In this document: one piece after another, positions 30,067 to 40,367 of the stretch
Layout of the letters: each line of letters begins with the position of its first letter
Position numbering within the stretch: position 1 is the stretch's first letter
Assembly (NCBI RefSeq): GCF_000281045.1
Contig: NW_008246144.1
Coordinates: forward strand, 179,156 to 238,235
From: Saprolegnia diclina VS20
Lineage: Eukaryota > Oomycota > Saprolegniomycetes > Saprolegniales > Saprolegniaceae
DNA: 59,080 nt
Reading direction: 5' to 3'
Position numbers and translations under genes: made by a program
The notes under the pieces: generated by a model
Database searches by the model: none
What the model saw: the letters and a program-made list of their open reading frames with translations, nothing else
Told to the model about the DNA's origin: nothing

Positions 30067-32833
30067 TTACCGCAGCCATAATCGCGGGTGCTCCTTTTGT
30101 TTCTCTTTCAGGACCGATTGGATGTCGTCGTTGCGCTCCCAGCGTGACCGTAGCTTGGCCTTGTCGAGCTGCAGCGCTAGCGGCGCTGGCGGCGCTGGCT
30201 TGGGCCGCGTCGCCCGCACCCGGGGCTTTGGTCGCTTGGGCTTTGCATCCGTTGTCACCGTGCACGCGGTTAGGAATGTCCACTTGCTCGTCGTCTCCAT
30301 CAGGTTGTTGTCGTCGTCGTCACAGGGCGTTCGGTGGTTTAGCTCGTGCAAGACGGTGCGCGTCATGTCTCGGAGTTCGCGGGGCGTCATGGGCGGCGGC
30401 AGTCGCGGCGTAGCTTTCTTGACAAAGATGTTCCGTCGCGGGCACGCCGACTGCGGTCTCGGCTGCAGTGGCGCTGGCGGCTTTGCGGTTGGCCGCTTCG
30501 TCGGCGATTTCGGAGCCGCTCGTTTCGGCGGCGCAGTCGCCGGCCGTCCTTTTTTCGTAATTTTCTTCTTTTTCAAAAAGACGGGTTTGGTGGCCCGGGG
30601 TAAGCGCTGGGGTACGGACAGGGTCGGTGGTGGCGCCAGGCGAGCCGAGTGCGGCCGCACGCGGGCCATCCGGTCATGGAACGACGCGACACTTTGTCGT
30701 GTCCGCGCCAGCTCGACCTGCCGCGGCGTTGGTTGGTACGGGCGCGCGCTCTGCGGTCGCGACGGAATCTGGTGCGACACAATGTGCTGCAGCGTCGCCA
30801 AGACATTCGTCTTGGTCGACTCTTCGAGGTGCTGGGCCAAGACGGTCTTGCGCCCCGGCACCTTGCGCTTGGTGAGAACGGTCGTGTGGCTCCAGCCGCA
30901 CTGCACCTGGACCGCGGCGAGGCCCGAGAAGGCAGTCAGCAGCACCGGTGCCGGTTGCACGTCGAGTGCGTCGGGCAGCCCAAGCCCGCCGTTGACGTCG
31001 TACCCCCAGGTATAGACATCGCCCGACGTGGTCACGGCCGCCGAGTGGAATTGCCCCAAGCTCACCTACGGACACGTGAGGGGCAGAAAAAAGAGGGAGG
31101 TTGCACATCGAGGACGCGGGTCGACGACGGAAACGTCACGAGCGTCGGCGCGCTTCGGGCGCGGGTGTCCCCGAGGCCGAGCTGGCCAAAGTCGTTGGCG
31201 CCCCACGTGTACAGCTCGTCCGTGGCGGTGACGATGCACGTATGTCGCCCGCCGCACCGCACAATCTATCGTGCCCCTTCGACCCCATTGTATCAATCTG
31301 TCAAGTCGCACCTTGGGCACCACATCCAGTGTCTTGAGCGCATGGACAATCGCAGGCGTATCCCGGGTTGTGGTCGAGTTGGTGCCGAGGCGACCGTCGA
31401 CGCCGCACCCCCACGTGTACAGCTCGCCTGGATTCGCACTCAGTTCTTATGGTCAAAGATACACCTACTACCTTGGGTGGTGATGCATGCGCTGTGGTGG
31501 TACCCGGCGGCCACTTGGTGCACCGAGTGCATCGTCAGCGTCGAAATGACGCTTGGTGTGCAGCTGCGCCAGCCCGACTCGGTGCGGCAGTTGCGGTGCC
31601 CGAGCCCGAGCTGCCCAGCTTTGTTATGTCCAAACGCCAAGACTTGCTGGAGGTCGGTGATCACAAGCGTGTGCTGCCCACCGCACGCGACCGACTTGAC
31701 GACCACTTTGCTCGCGTCGTCGCCCGCTTTTGTAAGGAGACCTGTAAAGTCGACGCGGCGCGGTGTCAGAATGTCCAAGTAGGACGAGTGCCCGAGCTGC
31801 CCAAACCGACCGCTGCCCCACGTGAAGAGCAAGCCGGCACGCGTGATGACCGCCACATGGTGCTGCCCGCAACTTAGCGACGCGATGGCGGGCTTTTCGT
31901 GGGCCGAGAAAAAGGTAGAGGCCAGTAGGAGCTGCGGCGCAGTCGTTGAGCCACAGTTCGTGTGGTCGCCCAGCGTCGCCTGCCCGTACGTGTAGGCGAG
32001 GCACGACTGTGACGAGACAACAACGGTGAAAGTGTCGCCCGCCCCAATACTGCTGAAGTAAATGTCGTGGTCTTCGAGGAGCCCATCGACGGCCGGCTGC
32101 GACGCCTCCTGGTTCTCGGTGCGTCCAGCGCTCTCGTTGGCAGCATGTGCAAATCCCGATACGAGGTGCGGGCCGCGACGCGCTCCCGAAGGCGGTAGCA
32201 GCGCGGCGTCGCCCCCAAACGTCCAGACGTACGAGGCTTCGTTGCCGAAGACGGCGACCTGCACGCTGGGCACGAACGCCTGGTCGAAGCGTTCATCCTG
32301 CGAATAGACGCGATGAACGACTGCAATTGCATCGCGCGTCACGTCCACCGCATACACGCCGACCGCTACGGGGATAATGACAAGTTGTACATAGTCGACT
32401 CATAGAATGTCGCACCTTGGGGAATGTGGTACGTTTTGGGGGTGAAGCAGATGCGGGATGTGGTGATGCGAACCGCGCGGGACCGGTCCGACTGCACCAT
32501 GATGTGAACGACGACGGGTGACACGCACGCCGTGGTGAGCACGAGGGTGTAGAAGCCCATGGAGCCACCGTAGATGGCCTCCACCTGCAGCTTGGAGACG
32601 TGGACAAGCGACGAGCCGCCAAACGCCTGCGGGTGGTCGGGGTACGTTGGCCCGGCTAGCCCGAGCGCGGAAAAATCAGGCAAGATGCAAACAGCATTGC
32701 GCTTCTGGACCGGTGCCTCGTCGTTGTTGCTGAGCTCTTCGGGGGGCGGCTGGCAGTGGAACGAGGCTTGGATGTTGGCCGAAGCTTGTAAGAGCCGCGA
32801 ACTCAGGCGGCCCCGCGGCGACGGCTCCGTCAT
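30067..32833 (-). CDS. RCC1-repeat protein with basic C-terminal tail
   Basis: Five exons, 32833-32416, 32365-31472, 31427-31312, 31265-31107 and 31065-30067, introns of 41-50 bp; 861 residues. The central part has a series of RCC1/beta-propeller blades: ...LAYTYGQATLG, LLFTWGSGRFGQLG, VLAFGHNKAGQLGLG, LYTWGCGVDGRLG, LYTWGANDFGQLGLG and VYTWGYDVNGGLG, each with a preceding CGxxH or GxxHS strand. The last 280 residues are basic and proline-rich, with repeated RPxSA-type motifs (SRPQSARP, VRPHSARL, PRPQSACP). Such motifs are common in ciliary and flagellar proteins, so a zoospore-flagellum role is possible. RCC1 propellers act as GTPase exchange factors or binding platforms; which applies here is unknown. 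The start is the first ATG after an in-frame GTG-led stretch. Confidence 0.83.
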
Positions 32834-33305
32834 GAAGCGCGAAACGACCTGCCGCCAAAAATACACCGCGTCGCGGCTCGCAAGAAGGAAGGCTATGAAG
32901 TGCAGATACCGGTATTAATATATCGCTCGGGTCGCGTCAAGACTGCCGTCAACCATGCACAGAGCGCTGTTGGAGTCATCGCTGGCTCGTTTTGAAATGC
33001 AATCAACTAAGCTCCTTATAGCATCACTCGTTCCTGTATTAGGTACAATATTCGAGTCATCAGCAAACCCCCGGTACGCAAGGAAAGACTCCCATGTTCC
33101 CGCCATTCTTCTCGGCCAACGTCAATGCACGTCGAACACACTATTTAGGTGATCATCCTATTTCCGTGTATGCGGCGCTTGCCACCTTGCATCACGACTG
33201 GCATTTTGCCGAATTTATCAAATTCATACTATTTTCGTTCGATAAGACTATCTCCGTATACGTGGCGTATGCCACCTTGCACTTGCGAGCGCAATCCGTT
33301 GGACG
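32834..33305. promoter_or_regulatory. Divergent promoter region with a direct repeat
   Basis: This 470-bp gap separates the RCC1 gene (minus) from the SpoU gene (plus). Two imperfect 34-base direct copies stand 90 bp apart at 33158-33191 and 33248-33281, both ending GCCACCTTGCA. The second ends 24 bases before the SpoU ATG, so it may include or duplicate the core promoter. Confidence 0.45.
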
Positions 33306-34072
33306 ATGGCGGCAACCGACGTGGCGTTCTACCTCGTCGTCTCCAACATCGCGGGGCGCAGAAACCTCGGGACGTATCTCCGCACGGCGACGGCCTTTGG
33401 CGTCCGGCAGCTCATCGTCGGTACGCTCGCCGCCTCCTAATCTTCGCCTCAGCGTGCTTCTAGTCGGCTGCGACCGCTACGGCACGCATGGCGCCCACAA
33501 CGCCCACAAGTACGTCGACGTCGTGCTCATGCACACGTTTGCCGACGCTGCGGCGTACCTTGCGTCGTTGCACTGCACGTCGGTGCTCGGTCTCCAGCCG
33601 CCCGCGCACGAGGTGCCCTCGACCTGTACGCCGCCGAATTTTGCATCAACGGACAAGCTCATACACGAGGCTATTAGGCATTGACGACGCGGTCTTCGAC
33701 GGCCCGACGGCGTTTGTCTTGGGCAACGAAGGTGGCGGCCTCTCGGAGGACCAGCGTGCAATCTGCACCGGCTTCCTCCGCGTCGACCACTACCCGACGC
33801 AGGCGCCGACCGTGCCGTTCAGCATCGACCTCACGGTGCAGCTAGCGATCGTCCTGCAGACGTTCACGAGCAGCACCAACGTGTACGTCGAGCGCGCGAT
33901 CCAGGACACGACGACGCGCGGCAAGTTTGAGCTCAGCGAGCGCGTTCCGACGGCCGCGCAGACGCCGGCGCAAAAGCAACAGGTCGTCGACGCGCGCCTC
34001 GCCAAGAAGGCGCAGGTCGAGAGCGTCATGGACGACGCGCTCTCCTTTGACGTGATGCTCGACGACTACTAA
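33306..34072 (+). CDS. SpoU-family (SPOUT) RNA 2'-O-methyltransferase
   Basis: Exons 33306-33420, 33464-33625 and 33678-34072, introns 43 and 52 bp; 223 residues. The frame gives SPOUT motif 1 (NIAGRRNLGTYLRTATAFG, with Asn and Arg in the usual places), motif 2 (FDGPTAFVLGNEGGGLSEDQ) and a motif 3 that reads VPFSIDLTVQLAIVLQ, where the family usually has SLNVSVA. The protein would use S-adenosylmethionine to methylate a ribose in tRNA or rRNA, binding it in the trefoil knot. The second donor (ACC T|GTACG) was chosen because it alone keeps frame and restores the spacing to motif 2. Asp in place of Asn in motif 3 is noteworthy. The C-terminal 50 residues are basic and helical. Confidence 0.82.
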
Positions 34073-34166
34073 GAATTATGCGACGAGCCCCTTCTGCATC
34101 GCATCTGTCAATGTCCGAGGATTTATGCATCAATTTTGACATTGTAGAATAAATAATACGTGGCAC

Positions 34167-35240
34167 TCAGAGCTGGTGGCGCTTCCCCAACCGCTCCTTG
34201 AGGAGGTTGGCGCAGATGCGGCAGCAGACCACGTTCTTATTGCGGTAATCGCCGCTCTCGTTGTCGTCGTGGCGGGCGAACGATGCCGGGAGGGCGTCAC
34301 GGACGGGCGCTGGGCCCGTGCACTTGGAGCAAAAGAGCCAGCCACAGTGGTAGCAGTTTTGGGCTTCGTTCTTGAAGAGGAAGCGGAGCCAGCGCCAGCA
34401 CTTGGCTCGCTGCGTGAGGTGGCGGCCGCAGTCCATGCACTGGTGCTGGCGCTGGATGGGCACGTACGGCTGGGCGTGCGTGAGGTGCGCGAGAATGCTC
34501 GTGAGCGCGCTGCTGGACGCGACTTTGGACAGCGGAAGCCCGACGTTGTTGGTGGTGTTGATGTTGGCGCCGTACGCGACGAGGACGCTTGCGACCGTCG
34601 GCATCTGCTGCGCCACGGCCACGTGCAAGAGGGACTCGCCTTCGATCTCCGACTCGACGTCGGCGCCTTCGTGCAAAAGCATCTTGAGGATCGTCGGGTC
34701 GTCCTTCCGGAGCGTCATGAGATGCACGACGATCGGCGTGAAGCCCTTGTTGTTGCGCGCGTGGACATTGGCGCCGGCGGCCACGAGGAGCGAGACCATG
34801 TGGTAGGCGACCGACGACGAGATGCGCCGAGAGGTCCCGACCGCAAAGTGCAGCGGCGTGTTGCCATGGTCGTCTTCGAGCTCGAGCGTCTCGTCCGAGC
34901 GCACGAGCGCCTCGAGCACTCGGATGTCGCCGCGGCGGATCGCAATGTGGATCGGCGCCTGGCCGTGCACGGGCTCGCGGAAGCTCAGCACCGAGTTGGA
35001 GTTGGAGCTCCACGACGCGGTCGAGCCAAAGCTGTTGTTGTTGGTCTCGCCCGTCGCCGGCGAGTACATATTGGTGCGTGGCGACGCCTGGATGTTGTAG
35101 CCGCGCTTGTTGAAGAGGCCGAGGAGGCTCTTCTGCACGGCCGGCGAGTCCATCGACATGTACGAGTGGCGGTCCGTCTCGAAGGCGTCGTCGTCCTGGA
35201 GCGACGGGCGGGACACGGTGCAGTCCACAACAGCGGGCAT
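34167..35240 (-). CDS. Ankyrin-repeat protein with C-terminal FYVE-like zinc finger
   Basis: Single exon, 357 residues from MPAVVDCTVS. A low-complexity Ser/Asn-rich N-terminal 85 residues is followed by four or five ankyrin repeats (HGQAPIHIAIRRGD, HGNTPLHFAVG, NKGFTPIVVHLM, EGESLLHVAVAQQ). At the C terminus is a zinc-binding module with four C-x(2)-C pairs: CMDC, CYHC, CSKC and CRIC. The order matches a FYVE finger, but the phosphoinositide-contact motif R-R/K-HHCR is replaced by AQNCYHCG and about 20 extra residues stand between the first pairs, so lipid binding is doubtful. Unlike the ankyrin genes at 22.7-28.6 kb, it has no introns. It is convergent with the SpoU gene, 94 bp apart. An upstream in-frame ATG (35339) is less likely. 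Confidence 0.78.
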   Translation of the reverse strand: MPAVVDCTVSRPSLQDDDAFETDRHSYMSMDSPAVQKSLLGLFNKRGYNIQASPRTNMYSPATGETNNNSFGSTASWSSNSNSVLSFREPVHGQAPIHIAIRRGDIRVLEALVRSDETLELEDDHGNTPLHFAVGTSRRISSSVAYHMVSLLVAAGANVHARNNKGFTPIVVHLMTLRKDDPTILKMLLHEGADVESEIEGESLLHVAVAQQMPTVASVLVAYGANINTTNNVGLPLSKVASSSALTSILAHLTHAQPYVPIQRQHQCMDCGRHLTQRAKCWRWLRFLFKNEAQNCYHCGWLFCSKCTGPAPVRDALPASFARHDDNESGDYRNKNVVCCRICANLLKERLGKRHQL

Positions 35241-36874
35241 GGTAGCAAATTGCACTCTGGCTACTGCGCGGAAATTGCTGCCTTTTTTGTCGAATTTTAG
35301 AGCACTTGAAGTTTGTATGCGCGCGTTGGATGGGCCCACGTGGTTTCAGCGCAAAAGTGAAATCAACCAATGAAAACGCCAGGATTTTCGACCGACCAAT
35401 CAACGCGCGCACACTCGGTGAGGCGACCTGGCGCGCGTCTCGCCGGGAGAGCCGTCGAAATTTGGTCCATGGGCGGCGCCACCGAGCTAACGAGCTGCCG
35501 GAAGCGCAGGGCGTACGATCGACGATGGCGCACACACTTCAGCTATCACCACGGCGAGGTGATGCGCACCCGTGTACCCGTGTACGGTATCGTTTGGTAT
35601 TGCTGAAGTAAATTCTCATTAGTTGCTCAAACAGGCGTGTAGCTCCGAATCTGTCTGCGCCTGTCCAAACACACGCGTTCTGGGCGCCGTTGCAGTCCAC
35701 CGCGATTCGTATTGCAAGGATGTGCGGCCGAAATGAACGAAACTAGAGTGGTCTCTGTTAGACGGCCGGCCTCTCCGAGCTGTAGTGGGTTCTGGATGGC
35801 CATCAATATATATTTGCGGTCCGGACGCGTGTCTCGTGGAGCCACGTGCTTGAAGTGCCAGGCGCACACAAGACATACGTCCCAGCTCAAGTCGACGGGC
35901 GTTTGAGGCTATACACTCAACCCAGATCCGGGCATTCGTCCGAGTGATGCCCAGAGATCGCTGCTATACAGTGCTTGACCAACGCAACATAACGTTTCCC
36001 CAGCCACAAGGACCAGTGGGACAGAACAGGGAAGTCGACAGCGTGGGAAAGACCGGCGCTGGATCCTTGTGACGAGGACCGTGCCTTGGGTTCGAATCCT
36101 CCGCGTCGAAAGCTGCGTCTTCCACGTTGCAGCAATGCTGAGTTCGCGTCAGCAATGCAACTTCTCGAGTGCCCTTGAAGCTTCGCGAGGCGAAGCTGGT
36201 GCCCGACGTTGTCCCATCCGAAACCGACCAGAGAGTGCAGCAGTCCACTCTTGACGTCAACGAATGAAGCACGCTCAACGCGGCGTCTAAAAGATAAAGA
36301 CCGTAGGTAGCGGGTGTTCCCAGCATACTGTCACCGCTGCCAGCAAACTTTCGACGCGATGCTGCTGCGACGACTGGCCCGTGCCGACCACCTTCGTATG
36401 CAACAGTGTCGGACGAGTTCGATGCCATGACGCGCAGGCTTGGCTTCAAAGACGCCATGACGAGTAGCTTTGCGTGGGTAGCCGCGCACATGCGTGCCAA
36501 AGCTTCCACGAGGTTCGTCATCACATGTCAATGCGTATGATGGGAATCGAAGGGCAGAGAGGTGCCGGTCCCTGCATGAGCTGTACCTGCATGGCGCTCT
36601 CAGAGGATTTCTGCCGTAGGCTCACGGCCACTGAGAACAAGGCAAGTCTCTTGCTCGAGTTGATCGCCAGCGATGATAGCAACCTATCAGTTGGATCCAA
36701 GCTACCAGTTGTAGTCGACTTGTCCACTCGAGCTTAGATACGAAACGCACCCGATAGATGATTGAGGTGCTCTTTTAAGCAAACGCACCTTTATTACACT
36801 ATATAACGTTTTCACACCAAATCCTTGGTTTCTTTGTGGAAGGATTCCAGAACGCCAAGAAGATATCGGCGACG
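35241..36874. other. Gene-poor region with a Pol III B-box-like sequence
   Basis: About 1.6 kb between divergent genes. A minus-strand frame at 35964-36524 (186 codons) has no recognisable content. An exact GGTTCGAATCC is at 36089-36099 but no full tRNA cloverleaf could be drawn around it. No other gene is supported. Confidence 0.4.
36089..36099 (+). other. B-box (tRNA T-arm) consensus without a full tRNA
   Basis: GGTTCGAATCC is identical to the internal B-box of RNA polymerase III promoters. The bases either side do not form a five-pair T stem, and no convincing A-box or acceptor pairing is seen 50-80 bases upstream. A tRNA-derived SINE remnant, a decayed tRNA or chance are the options. Confidence 0.3.
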
Positions 36875-37683
36875 ATGGACGCGGTCCCAGAGCGCTTCGC
36901 CGGCCTCGAAGAGGACTACATCGACTGCAAGCGCACGATCAACAACTGCATACACGACCTCACCCAGACCGAGCGTACGTCAGAGGCCTCTTCGCTCCTA
37001 ACGACCGCTGTGGCGAGGTAGAGAAGAACGCGGCGCGGCAGTTGGCGCAGGCCACGATCGTCGAGGCGCAGCGCTGTCTCAAGCTCATGGCAGTCGAGGT
37101 CCGCGGCCGATCGCCCACTCTTCGCAAGGAGATGCAAGCCAAGATTAACGTCTACCGCGACGAAATCGCCGGCTTCCAGCGCGACCTGGAACGGGCCATG
37201 CTCCTGGCCAAGACGACGCCGCCGTCAGCCGCCGCCGCCTCCAGCGCCAACGACGCGGTAGATCTTGGGCTCTTCGATAAGGAATGCATTATGCGTATAG
37301 GCGCGCTACGACCGCATCGTGACCAACACTAATCGGCTGCAGCGGTGGGCGGGTTGCAGCGTTTGTCAGAAACTGACAACTCGAATAGGTCGTCGGACCA
37401 GCTCGAGCAGTCAAAGCGCATCGTTGCTGAGACGGAGCAGATCGGAATCACGGTCATGGACACGCTCGCCCAGCAGCGCGAGACGCTCCTCTCGACCCAC
37501 GACAAGGTGCGCGAGACGCGGGAGCTCACGGGCGACGCCCGGCGCGTGCTCTTGCGCATGAGCCAGCGCGTGCTCACCAACAAGATCACTCTCTGGTTCG
37601 TCATCGTCGTGCTCGTCATTTCGATCTGCCTTGTGTTTTACCACGACTTTATCCACCCCATCTCGATGGCGCTGGGCGACTAA
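36875..37683 (+). CDS. VTI1: Vti1-type SNARE (Qb)
   Basis: Four exons, 36875-36974, 37022-37257, 37301-37344 and 37389-37683, with introns of 43-47 bp; 224 residues, the usual Vti1 length. Residues 1-100 form the N-terminal helical V-SNARE domain. The Qb SNARE motif begins about RSSDQLEQSKRIVAETEQIG and continues through LAQQRETLLSTHDKVRE, where the Gln of QRETL fits the zero layer. A single C-terminal membrane anchor (LWFVIVVLVISICLVFY) follows TNKIT and leaves a short luminal tail. It should act in Golgi-to-endosome and vacuole fusion. Start ATG MDAVPERFAGLEEDY was chosen because Vti1 proteins open with a short stretch before F-x-x-yE-x-d. Confidence 0.88.
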
Positions 37684-38329
37684 TACACTGTGCTCTCTTT
37701 GGTTCATAACCGAGATCCAAGCCCAACCGCTGCTCCCGATCCATTGGGAGGTCCGTCCGACAAGTCAGCTTTTGGGGACGTGGTCTCGCGCGGTGGGTCT
37801 TGATTTTGGCGGCGTGTTGTCTGTCGTGATAACGTTCCTGCTGCCCACGTGGCCTGCGACACGACGTCGATGGCTCTCTGGGGCTTGCATCGCATCCCAC
37901 CTGCGCAGCCAGTTGTAGCTGCGAAATGCTGCAGGCGCATTCAGAATTGCAACCTTCAGCGCAGAACGAGCAATGGTATGAACGAACCAGCAGCCAGACT
38001 TGGCCACTGGCAGAGCTTGGAAGCGGGGAGACGTCTGGCTTTGGCCATCAAACGCCCACCTCGCAACAGACCTCGCAAAGTGCAATCTCGCAATAGGCAA
38101 TCTCGCCAGGAACATCATCTTGAACCTGATCTTGAACAGTAATGTCATTTCGGTCCCGCGTGTCGGACCAGAACAACTTGACGCGGAATTCGCCTAGCTA
38201 AGTACTCTTCGAACCACACGTGGCGTCAGCTATCATATGCCCATCTCCGGCCAGCCAATCAGGCGCCAATAAGTTCTTATCGCACCATGTCTCTTCATCG
38301 CGCATTCTCCGATTCAGCGACGAGAAGCC
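37684..38329. other. Intergenic region upstream of MFS gene C
   Basis: About 645 bp. It holds the 3' flank of the SNARE gene and the promoter of transporter C. Repeated CTCGCAA words near 38050-38105 are seen. No gene is supported. Confidence 0.4.
38300..38315 (+). promoter_or_regulatory. Initiator-like core promoter of MFS gene C
   Basis: GCGCATTCTCCGATTC fits the oomycete initiator plus flanking consensus GCTCATTYYNCAWTTT at 13 of 16 places and ends 14 bases before the ATG. The equivalent region of the duplicate gene D does not contain it. Confidence 0.5.
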
Positions 38330-39550
38330 ATGGTCGGCAGCGCCCTCTCGCGCTACTGGACGATCAATGTGCCCGCCAAGACGATGGCCGAGGAGGTGGC
38401 CGAGGCCCACCTCTTCCTCTGGCCGCTGCGCAACGACACCTTCGCCGTCGCCTCGTGCCTCCGCTTCAGCCGCTGGCATCTCTTCCTCGCCGTGCTTCTG
38501 ACGCAGTTCATCACAGGCTCCATCTACTCGCTCGTGAGCCTCTCGCAGCCCCTGGACGCATTCTTCCAGGGCAACTTGTACGCTGGCAAGTCGACAGCGC
38601 TGCTCATGACCGGGTCGGCGTCCATGGCGGTCGCGGCCGCGCTCTCTGGTCCAGCACTCGAGCGCCGCGGTCCGCGCTGGAGCATGACGATGGGCACGTG
38701 CATTCTCGCGCTCGGCTTGCTACTGGGTCAAGGCGCCACCATGACACGAACGTGGGCTCTCATGTTCCCAGCGTACGTCTCTGGATCGTGTACTCTACGT
38801 TCTTATTCGGCCATGTAGAGGCGTGTGCTACGGCGTTGGCGTCGGCTACCTCCTCATCACGTCGTTTTCGACGCTGCAAAAGTGGTTTCCGGACCTGCGG
38901 GGCACCGTGAACGGCATCGTGCTCATGGCGTTTGGGTCGGGCGGCGGTGTCTGGAACCTCTTCTTCCGCGCGCTCGTCGGCCCAGGAGCGAGTCGCGCCG
39001 ACAACATGCCGCACGTCTTTGCGTACCTTTTGCTGGTGTTTGTGCCGCCGCTCATGCTGTGTACGCTTCTAATGCGGACGCCACCCGCGAGCTTCCGCGT
39101 AAGTGGGCACGACATGCACGGGATTGCGACCGAGAAGGCGCCGTCGGCCAGCTTTGTCCAGGACGAGTACCTCAAGGTCGGCATGACGCTCGTCAACTAT
39201 GCGGCGCTGCAGCACCCACCTCAAAACGCTGCCGTCGAAGGCACGGAGCGCCACTACTACGAGCAAGTCAAGGCGCTGACGCTGCTCCAGTGCATTTTTT
39301 CCACCGACTTTCTCTGCCTCTTCCTCGCCGCCACCGCGCTCAACATGCCCGCGAGCGTCTACTTTGAGCTCGCAACCACGAACACGAACGGCGACTTCAA
39401 GTCCATGGCCTGGTTTGGTGTCGCAAAGCGGGACATTGATAATGTGATTTCGGTCGGCTTGCTCAGCAGCTCGGTCGGCCGCCTCGTCTGCCCCATGTTC
39501 TCGGACGTTTTGATCCGCGTCTTCTACGCCAACCCGGCCTTTGCGCGCAA
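38327..39550 (+). repeat. Long inverted repeat, left arm (MFS C)
   Basis: About 1.2 kb nearly identical to the reverse complement of about 44406-45629. Only scattered single-base differences are seen by eye, and two in the 46-bp intron. The arm starts at the GCCATGG of the start codon and fades after the FYANPAFARK codons. The arms are about 4.9 kb apart with the HPS3-like gene between them. Confidence 0.8.
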
Positions 39551-40073
39551 GGTCGTGCTCCTGTTGCTCGTCCTTGTCGACGCGGTCGGGCTCGCGCTTC
39601 TCGTCCCTCGGTTAGAGGGGGACTACGACACGCTCGTTCAGGTGACGTATGTGCTCAAGTTTGTGAGCGGCGGCGGCGCGTCGATGACCGCCTGCCTCGT
39701 CACCGACATGTACGGCGTCTACAATGTGGGCACCATGTACGGCCTCGTCTCGCTCTCGTGGGCGGTCGGCATTGCGAGCGTCGGGCTAACGTTCTCTGGC
39801 TCGGGCGCGGCGTTCATGTCGCAGATGCACTCGATGGTCGTCGTCTCATTCGTCGCCGTCGCGCTGACGTGCCTCGTGCGCACCAACTCGTTGGACCGGT
39901 TCTTCCACGGGTACCAGTTCACACTCTGCCGCAAGCCCATCGTGCAGATCCCGTTCGCTTCTCAAGGCCAAAAACACTATGCGATTGGTGGTGACACGGC
40001 GCCGCACGGGTCGACCTTCTTTCACTGGGACTCGGACCACGACATTGACTTGGACCACGAGCCCGACGCATAG
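38330..40073 (+). CDS. MFS transporter C (inverted duplicate of D)
   Basis: Exons 38330-38772 and 38819-40073 with a 46-bp intron; 565 residues. It carries all subfamily marks: ERRGPRW, QKWFPDLRG, GHDMHGIATEKA, YYEQVKALTLLQC, FYANPAFARK and DMYGVYNVGTMYG. It is almost identical to transporter D for the first roughly 1220 bp, intron included. It then diverges through TM9-12 and the C-terminal tail (DSDHDIDLDHEPDA here). The start MVGSALSRYW is the ATG in GCCATGG, where homology to D also begins. Presumed solute permease; substrate unknown. Confidence 0.88.
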
Positions 40074-40367
40074 ACGACCATCGATTAACTTATATATCTA
40101 TATACTCTAGCAGTCGGAGCACCTTATCTAGTCACTCGAGGCGGACGACCTAGGACGTTTGCGTCCCAAGCCCGCGATGGGCTCTGCTGTGACAATGCGA
40201 TGGAGTGGCTAGCTCTCGAGAGATATCCTATCAGTCCGTCGCTGTGGACGCGCAGTGCGGCCAGATTTGCGCTGGGCCAAGGGCTCGACAAAGTGAGGCT
40301 CTTGACTCGGGATCCTGAACATGGAGGTTGAAGTCGGTCATCCGGATACGAGGCCAGAATCCTGCGG
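40074..40367. other. Intergenic region upstream of the HPS3-like gene
   Basis: About 290 bp. It contains the 3' flank of transporter C, with an AT-rich TTATATATCTATATACT stretch just after the stop, and the promoter of the HPS3-like gene. Nothing else is seen. Confidence 0.4.

Noticed and set aside
34176-35300. Plus-strand open frame of 374 codons opposite the ankyrin/FYVE-like gene
   Set aside because: The minus strand encodes clear ankyrin repeats and paired zinc-ligand cysteines; the plus-strand product has none.
36030-36110. tRNA gene around GGTTCGAATCC
   Set aside because: No seven-pair acceptor, no proper D arm and only a partial T stem could be drawn, so it is recorded only as a B-box-like sequence.
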